The translations under genes were made by a program, and so were the position numbers. From Verpa conica (lineage: Eukaryota > Ascomycota > Pezizomycetes > Pezizales > Morchellaceae), in NCBI GenBank assembly GCA_033030425.1, contig JAUFSD010000010.1, forward strand, positions 620,001 through 684,000: a stretch of 64,000 nt of DNA, written 5' to 3'. The notes beneath the pieces were generated by a model. The model saw only the letters and a program-made list of their open reading frames with translations. It had not been told where the DNA came from and did no database searches. Positions 57,631 through 64,000 of this stretch are shown here, one piece after another (the first letter of the stretch is position 1; each line of letters begins with the position of its first letter).

Positions 57631-60600
57631 TCATGCCCCCTGATCAGCAGCCGGTGTGATCATGTCCTCACCGTCAACTCGTATCTCAGCAGGCTCGTCA
57701 TCTTCCTCCGTATGCGGGAGAATTACCCCACCACTATCACCGCCCATCTCAATATCCACATCACTCGCCATATCATTCAGTAGCTCGTTTTTCAAATCCG
57801 TGTGACCTCCAAGTACTAACGCTACTGGTGGGGGTGCGCCAACGTCATGTAGTAATGAAGTCATCTCAACCCCTGATTCATCTGATTCATCGGTTGGTGT
57901 GGCTAGTGCGACTGTATATGAAGGGGGGTAATCCTCTGTTGTGTTGGAATTCACTTCTCTACCCCAGAGGTTTTTGTTGCCAACTTTATCAAAATATACT
58001 GTCGATAATCCACTGACTCCACCGCCCGACGACCTGTGCGCTCCATTCACTGTAATAGAGATCCGGTCGTCGGACGGCCCACCTTCCCCCGCCCTGTTTG
58101 GGGATGTGTCACGCGAGGAGCCTGCTGTCTCTTCAGCCGAATCTTCAGGGGTACCATCTACAGTGGTGAGAAGACGTTCATATTGCGGACCCCCTAATGG
58201 CTTGCTGGAGCGACGACGATAGAAGAGGAGGTAAGCCGCTGGGGTAATGACCTTGTCAGCATCGAGGACCTCTCGTACATTTGAATCTATTACCATTATT
58301 AGCATTCTTGTGTAGCAGAATTCCGTCAAGAGGTTGAACAAACCATCACAGTAATACCACTTATCATCAACCCAATTCTTCGCATACGCCGTGTAGTGAC
58401 CACCACCCAACCCACCATAATGATTGTCTACCGCGATCAAGTCATAAATCAACCCATGGTCATCCTCTTTTAATCCTACCCTATTTGACAAATCAAGGCC
58501 TTCAACTGGACAGTCAATTAACACATCAATCTTGTCTCTGAAGTTTCTCGAGCTTGAGAATCTTTTGAGGTGTATCACAAGGATATCAGGGCACTTCCAC
58601 AACTCAAATTTCTTTGTGGCTCGTCGGTGGACTTTGCATCGTGGACAATACCAAGGATCCTCCTCTGAAAGAACCTCATTCTTTGCAAACTCGTCCAAGC
58701 AGTCCTCTAGATGAATCCCCTTCTTTTTACGGTCCTCCCGACGACGGCGTCGGCTAAGGAGTTCTGGGTCATTGTAAAGTGGGATTTCATTCCATGTCCC
58801 CCTTCCACGGAAATCATCGTCATGCTTTCCCCCAAAGATTGCATCCCACCCAGCTTCACTCCATTCACAGATAAGTCCTTCGCCCCATCTGATTAAGGGG
58901 CTATCGTCAATGAGAGCAGGGCTTGGTGATCTAGACGGTGTTTTGAATGTCTTCTTAGAGGAGTTTCCACTGCTATTACCGTAAAACCCGGCACTTGAAA
59001 CTGGTAAAGGGCCTGTAAAAGTAGATCTTGAAAAAGATGGACTTGGGCCGAACGAGGCACTCGTTTCATCATCGTCGCTAGCATCCTGCATCATATCTGC
59101 ATCAGGTTCAGGAGCATCCTCAAAGGTATCGATTTCACCGTCGTCGCTAATGCTAGTGGCAGGACTCGGTCTCCCCGAATTACCCACCGCAGGGAACAAA
59201 GAAGTTGGTTTTCTCGGGGGTGGACTAGGCGGAAGATTTGAATTAAGGCGATCCCTAATGTCGAAAGCTGGCTCTAGTGACTGCCAGCCAGTAATCAATC
59301 CCGAATCTCCAGATTTCTTTTTAGTGACCTTGACATTGAAAAGATCTTGTAGTCCGGTTGGAAGACCTCGCTTATTGGTCTTCTTGGGGGGTCTTTTTTC
59401 GGTCTCGTCGGCATTGTCGGACTCCACAACCGAAGCTGCATCCTTCATAGATACATCCACAAATCCATCCTTCTCCTCCTCTTGCTCCTCCCCATCAGTC
59501 ACCTTTTCCTTCTGCTCCTTTACCTCTACACCTTCATCCGCTTCCTCGTATTCTTCACCTTCATACTCCTCTTGCTCTACACCCTCATAAAGATTCCGGC
59601 TGGTCAAAATCTGATACTTTTCCACAATTTTTGACATAATTGTATCAATACTCTTTGCCTCCTCTCTGTTAACTACAATAAAGAAGGGGAAGGCGAATCC
59701 TTCAGCATTGGTTGCCCGACTATATTTGCTTTCCTTAAACACCTTATTGAACACCGGTACGAGTAACTTTTCAGTTTCTGGAGCACCTGGTAGTGGCTCT
59801 TCTTCATCATCATCGAATCGATAGCTTGAGCCATAGTAAAGTGTCTTTTTGGGTTTCTTGCTTTTAGCGCTAGGCCAATTGGTGGGTATATCATCGAGCT
59901 CATAAAAGAATGCATCGTCATTGTGTTGAATTTGGTCAGAGACAGTAGCCGCATCATCGTAGTGTCTGAAAAACCTAGTCTTGTAGACCTCCGACCCCAT
60001 AATCTAATATTCCCCGGATTTATTAGCAAGAAACTTGTATCTACAAATTCAAGACAATCAAGCTTACCATGCGGGGATCAATCCCCATCTTCTTCCCGAC
60101 ATACTCTTTCAGCGATTTGATACTCCCATTTTTTTCCATCTCTACCGGAATTTTCAGCACTTTTCCGTTAGAGTCATCCTTGGGGAAGAAGTAAACTTCT
60201 TTTGACCAAACATTCTCTACAGGTAATGGCAGAGTCAGGTCCATAAAAGGGTCGAATGTAATGCTGACTTTCTCACAATCGGGGCAGACTAAGGTGCTCT
60301 GGTATAGACCACCGAATAGATCGGCAACTGCTGAATCATTACGTTTTTTGTAAATATTCCAGTGTTCTGATGCAAGTCCCGCAATAGCCTCCATGTCACC
60401 GACCATCTCATCTGTTGACTCTGGTTTCTCAATATAAGGCTTTTTCTGAATGCGGTTAAGATCCTCGTGTAGACCATCCAGAAGAAAGGCAAGAAATTCT
60501 TGAGAATCCTGTTGTCCGTAGCCTTGGAATGATGGCCCAAACCTGCCAATGGTGCTCTTGAATTCTCTTGGAGCGAATGAAGCAGGACACGTAGGTGAGA

Positions 60601-62411
60601 AGATGTTCTTAAGTAGGGTTGCATAGGCTTTTGCAACTTTGCCATGATGCGCGAGGGGGTTTCCGGGATTCAGCTCTTTCTCGTATTCATCCGCTTAGAA
60701 TACCATGTCAGTAAATCCTACCTAAAAAAGACAGACAAACATACAAATAAAATATCTCGAAAGTTCTTTTACACTCCTCAAGCACTGTAAGGCACTATTC
60801 ATGTAACAGGTATTCCCCAAATTACTGAGGCCACATTTTCCCTGTGGTCTTCCTTCCCGTCTTCCTCTTATCACGGCACTGCTTTTTGGCGCAATATTCT
60901 TGCTACTGCTTGCGGAAGGGCTCGAACTCCTTGACGTGACCCCCTTCTTCGGTACGGTAATGGCAGTCTTTCCAGCACCCTTTCCGTAGTGGGTTACTGG
61001 ACTAGATTTAGTGGCTGTCTTCGTGCTTTTGTCGCTAATCCACCCGCCATCTGTACCCTGTTCTTCGACAACGATAGCTCCACCAGCTCCCAACCCGGCA
61101 GTGACAATGCGAAGGCTACCATTGTAATTTGCATCATTTGAGGTATCTTTCAAATTCACGAGCTCCCTTTCAGACCCGAGCTGCATATCTAAGAAAGTTT
61201 GTAAATCGATAATCAATTTCCCAAACGTGCCGGGATCTTTCTCTTTGCCTGCTTTCTTCGTTTGAGGCGCTGATTCCGCCTCCACCCCAGAAGTATTGCG
61301 GAGTACCCTCCACAGTCTAATCTTTCTAGTAGGTTCTACACCCGTCAACCTCTTGACTTTCTTAAGAAATTTCTGGAATCCTTCAGCCTTCGCCGCAATA
61401 ACCTTTTTCGGCGACTGGGATCTTTCATTGTTTGAGCTATCCTTGGCGGCCGCTGAGGCAGGATCCCGGAGTTTGTAGACCGTAAAACTTGGTGGATAAT
61501 ATTCAAATTGAAGATTTGAGCCACCATCCGTCTCAGCAGTATTTACCACCCGTCTCTTGATGATTGGTGAATCTTTAACAAGACCGTACCAGGATACTAA
61601 CGATTCCCAAGCAGATTCGGGAAGAATCTCAAAATCCTCTCCACAGGTACCAGGTTTAATGGGGATCAACTCCTCTGATAGTGAAAGTTCATCATCGGTA
61701 TCCTCTTCTAGATCACCAAAAACCCATATTAGTATTTATACCCCCCGGCTATGTTTAAAACGGCATAATGCCTCTATAGTAAGGTAAAGGGAATGGCAAA
61801 CCAGAAGACGCACTATCGCCCAACTTTTTCTTCTGTGTTGGTAGCTGGGTATGGTCTACCAGATCTGAATTATCTATCGAGCCCAGCTCCTTCTCGGCAT
61901 CCTCTTTCGATATCACATTACCGCTATCTGGCATCTGCGCAAGGAATCTATTCAACCACGGCCCGGAGATGATATACCACACCGCGCCCTCCTCCATCTT
62001 TGTTTCTAGTTTGGCTTTGTAAACGGACCCGATCATCTCCTCGACTGATGGCCGGGGAACCGACGCAATCGAGGTAGCAGCTGTAGAAGGAGCAGCTGAG
62101 GGAGTACCGGCTAATACCTCGGAAGAGCAAGTAGCCCCGTCTAGCATGTCTACAGAGACCCCCCGGGTGATTTCTGGGCGAAGTGATTGAGAGTCTTCGT
62201 CCATAGGATCAGCGATTCCCTCAGGTGTGTTAGGAGCAGGTTCCCGGTTTGGAGGCTCTTCGGACTTTAGCCGTTTAGCAGGAGACTGGGAACGAGCAAC
62301 TACAACAGAGAAAGATGATGATTGTGCCGAGGGGTGGAGGAGGGTAGGTGATGATTCTGAGACTGCTGAAGCAGAAGGAGGGAGTGCCCCAGTGTTTGGA
62401 TCGGTATCCAT
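57631..62411 (-). CDS. UBP12: Ubiquitin-specific protease, Ubp12/USP15 type
   Basis: Exons (minus strand) 62411 to about 61814, 61707-60745, 60693-60068 and 60003-57631, about 1519 residues. Introns 2 and 3 are firm (donors GTATGT and GTAAGC, branch CTGAC in intron 2). The exon 1 donor is chosen as GTGCGT, but a GTTTGC 20-odd bases downstream keeps the same phase. The first ATG in frame is 62411 (MDTDPNTGALPP). An N-terminal DUSP domain (about 122-250) reads WYIISGPWLNRFL, PIKPGTCGEDFEILPESAW, VSWYGLV. The Cys box GLSNLGNTCYMNSALQCL places the nucleophile near residue 500. GYGQQDSQEFLAFLLDGLHEDL follows, and the His box GLGGGHYTAYAKNW places His near residue 1265, with an acidic, Lys-rich insertion between. 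It cleaves ubiquitin from substrates; the yeast relative is Ubp12. All catalytic blocks are intact. Confidence 0.93.
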
Positions 62412-64000
62412 ATCTATAGAAGTAGGGAGGGGGAATAGATTAGATTGTGATTGTTCGTAGTAGGTTTCCCCAGTTCGTGAGGGGGATAACAATAATGATG
62501 GAGAGGATTAAGGAATGAGAGGGAGAGGAGGAATGGATGATGGATGAGGATGAGGATGATGATGATGATGAGGATAAGGCTAGGTAGATACCTAGAACAA
62601 GCTATGTAAGGGAAGCGAACCTGAGATGTCCCCGTGGGTTACTGTGGTGGTTGCACCGGTCAAAGTGGTTGCTGGGGTGGCTGTGGTGGGGGTAGTGACG
62701 GGGATTGCTGGTGCCTGGGAGGAGGGGTTGCTGCTTTGCACACTAGCCTCTGGGAACGGGAAGGGCAATGGCGAGTGTGAGGTGGAGCAAGCAACGGGCG
62801 AAGAGGAAGAGGGTGAGGAGGGGGTTGATGAAGAGATAGAGTAAGCGGGGGTAACGGCCGAAGAGGCGGAAGGCGAACGAGGGGGCGAGCAGACTTCCGC
62901 CGCCGCCTCCAGCTTTCGTTTCCGCGACGACGTGTTGGAGGCTGAAGACGCCAGCCTGCGTGGCTGCTGCGTGGACGACGTTTTGAGATAGGTGGTTGAA
63001 ACTTTGGTGTGTGAGCAGACTCGAGTCTGTAGGCCTCAATATCTTACTCGCCGGCTACGGTAGCTATTGTACTAAATGAATGGATGATACTTATGGGAGT
63101 GATGGATGCGTTGAACAGAGATGTGACGGCAACAATCTAGAACAAGAGAAGGGGAAAAGCTAGTAGAAAGAAGGGGAAAGAAAATGCATGGTCTACAAGG
63201 TGATAATAAGCTTTAGACACCCCCTCCCCCGTATCCTGCTTACTCCTGCTCTCTTTGCGTTAAAGAGGCCCCTTCTCTCCAGGAGTGAGTGATCCGGCCT
63301 TTTTTTTGTCTCAGGGACGGCCGCGGCTTTGCAGTGGTGCGGCGCATCTTGGTATCACAACCAAGCCAAGCGATCCAACAAACAGACTTTGCTGTTGGGG
63401 GGCCTTGCAACCAGAAACCAAATGTATGTCGCACAGTAAGCTCCCATATACTACATAGTATGTAACATATCCGGTGAAAAGAACTGTGGCCAATTGGTCT
63501 TCTCCTCTACATAAAGAACACATGTACAAAGAGGAAAGAGGTCGACGGTTTGCTGCTTTGTGGCCACCGCCGGCTGCACTTTCGGGTATTCACACAGAGT
63601 AACATTTTTCACCAGGGACCGTACCAACGGGACTAACACGATTGCAGCCGGAAGATCCGCAACGTCCAGGTACGTGACAACAGCTCCAGACACCCCACGG
63701 GTCTTTCCGGTCAGCCTTCACTGCTCATGTGGCACATGCCGATAAGAGGCCTGATTTTCGGCCTTGTCGCTCAACTCCCGAGTGCTTATGTATGTACTAC
63801 CTATCCATTCCAGGGCCTTCTAGAGCCCCAGTACATGTAGTACATGTACCTATAGCCCCATAGCCTTTAATATGTACAGTACAGTACCGCTTGTATACAT
63901 CGATAAGAGGTGCTGGTGGCGGCCCCTCACTGGCCAAGTGACTTGTTTAGGAACCTGGGGTAAGTAGTCATAGGGGCGCCATGTGTCGCACGAAGGCAGG
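62412..64000. other. Upstream region of UBP12 and window end
   Basis: About 1.6 kb. Near UBP12 there is a GAT-type repeat (about 62535-62575) that may be leader sequence. Opposing frames at 62626-62844 and 62743-63039 overlap and have low-complexity Gly/Val or Leu-rich content, so neither is credited. Near 63830-63905 several overlapping GTACATGTA palindromes occur. No gene is supported to the end of the window. Confidence 0.45.
62535..62575. repeat. GAT trinucleotide repeat
   Basis: Imperfect GAT/GAG array about 125 bp upstream of the proposed UBP12 start, on its transcribed side. It probably lies in the promoter or 5' leader. Confidence 0.8.

Noticed and set aside
62412..62492. UBP12 start upstream of 62411
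   Set aside because: The frame extends to 62492 only through a TTG; there is no ATG before 62411 in this frame.
62626..63039. Opposed frames upstream of UBP12
   Set aside because: Low-complexity content on both strands and mutual overlap; more likely promoter or leader sequence.
1..64000. CRISPR array, rRNA, bacterial operons or phage genes
   Set aside because: No regularly spaced repeats, no rRNA-like stretch, and the genes contain spliceosomal introns; the DNA is eukaryotic.

Overview
The window reads as nuclear DNA of a filamentous ascomycete. Evidence: most genes have introns of about 50-200 nt with GTATGT/GTACGT/GTAAGT-like donors and CTNAY branch points. The recognisable proteins are fungal types (Ypp1/TTC7-family scaffold, Atg20/Snx41 sorting nexin, SRP14, Ubp12-type deubiquitinase, fused macro-sirtuin). 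Gene density is low, with many decayed intergenic stretches. A Pezizomycete such as a truffle or morel relative would fit, but that is an inference from feel and gene density, not from a diagnostic marker. All gene models were spliced by eye from reading frames, splice motifs and paralogue or family agreement.

Layout. 1-13.8 kb is mostly gene-poor. It holds one small conserved Ser/Pro-rich protein (4677-5105), a retroposed element with a 15-bp target-site duplication (7795-8338), and decayed repeat-like DNA. 13.9-17.2 kb carries two tandem paralogues made of a long ERD-type heptad repeat plus a shared C-terminal domain. 18.3-22.6 kb is a four-exon YPP1 gene. 22.6-26.6 kb is empty apart from low-complexity DNA and a diverged duplicated repeat. 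26.6-31.7 kb holds a divergent pair of paralogous proteins with two RRM-like domains each.

33-50 kb is rich in single-pass membrane proteins: three very small ones on the plus strand (33167-33524, 34152-34340, 35252-35470), a tandem pair of type I Cys-rich proteins on the minus strand (36419-38142), and two large Ser-rich ones (43925-46768, 48219-49862). SRP14 (39766-40221) and ATG20/SNX41 (40696-42849) sit between them.

51-62.4 kb is a minus-strand run of three enzyme-like genes. The first is an asparaginase-2-like protein fused to two HIT-like domains whose catalytic residues look lost. The second is a macrodomain fused to a class M sirtuin (SirTM), the layout of a reversible ADP-ribosylation pair in one polypeptide. 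The third is a DUSP-USP deubiquitinase of the Ubp12 type.

How the genes relate: YPP1 (PI4-kinase scaffold at the plasma membrane), ATG20/SNX41 (PI3P-binding endosomal/autophagy sorting), SRP14 (ER targeting) and UBP12 are housekeeping genes that happen to be neighbours. The most unusual content is the macro-SirTM fusion, the asparaginase/HIT pseudoenzyme beside it, the ERD-repeat tandem pair, and the clustered small membrane proteins, for which no function can be read from sequence.
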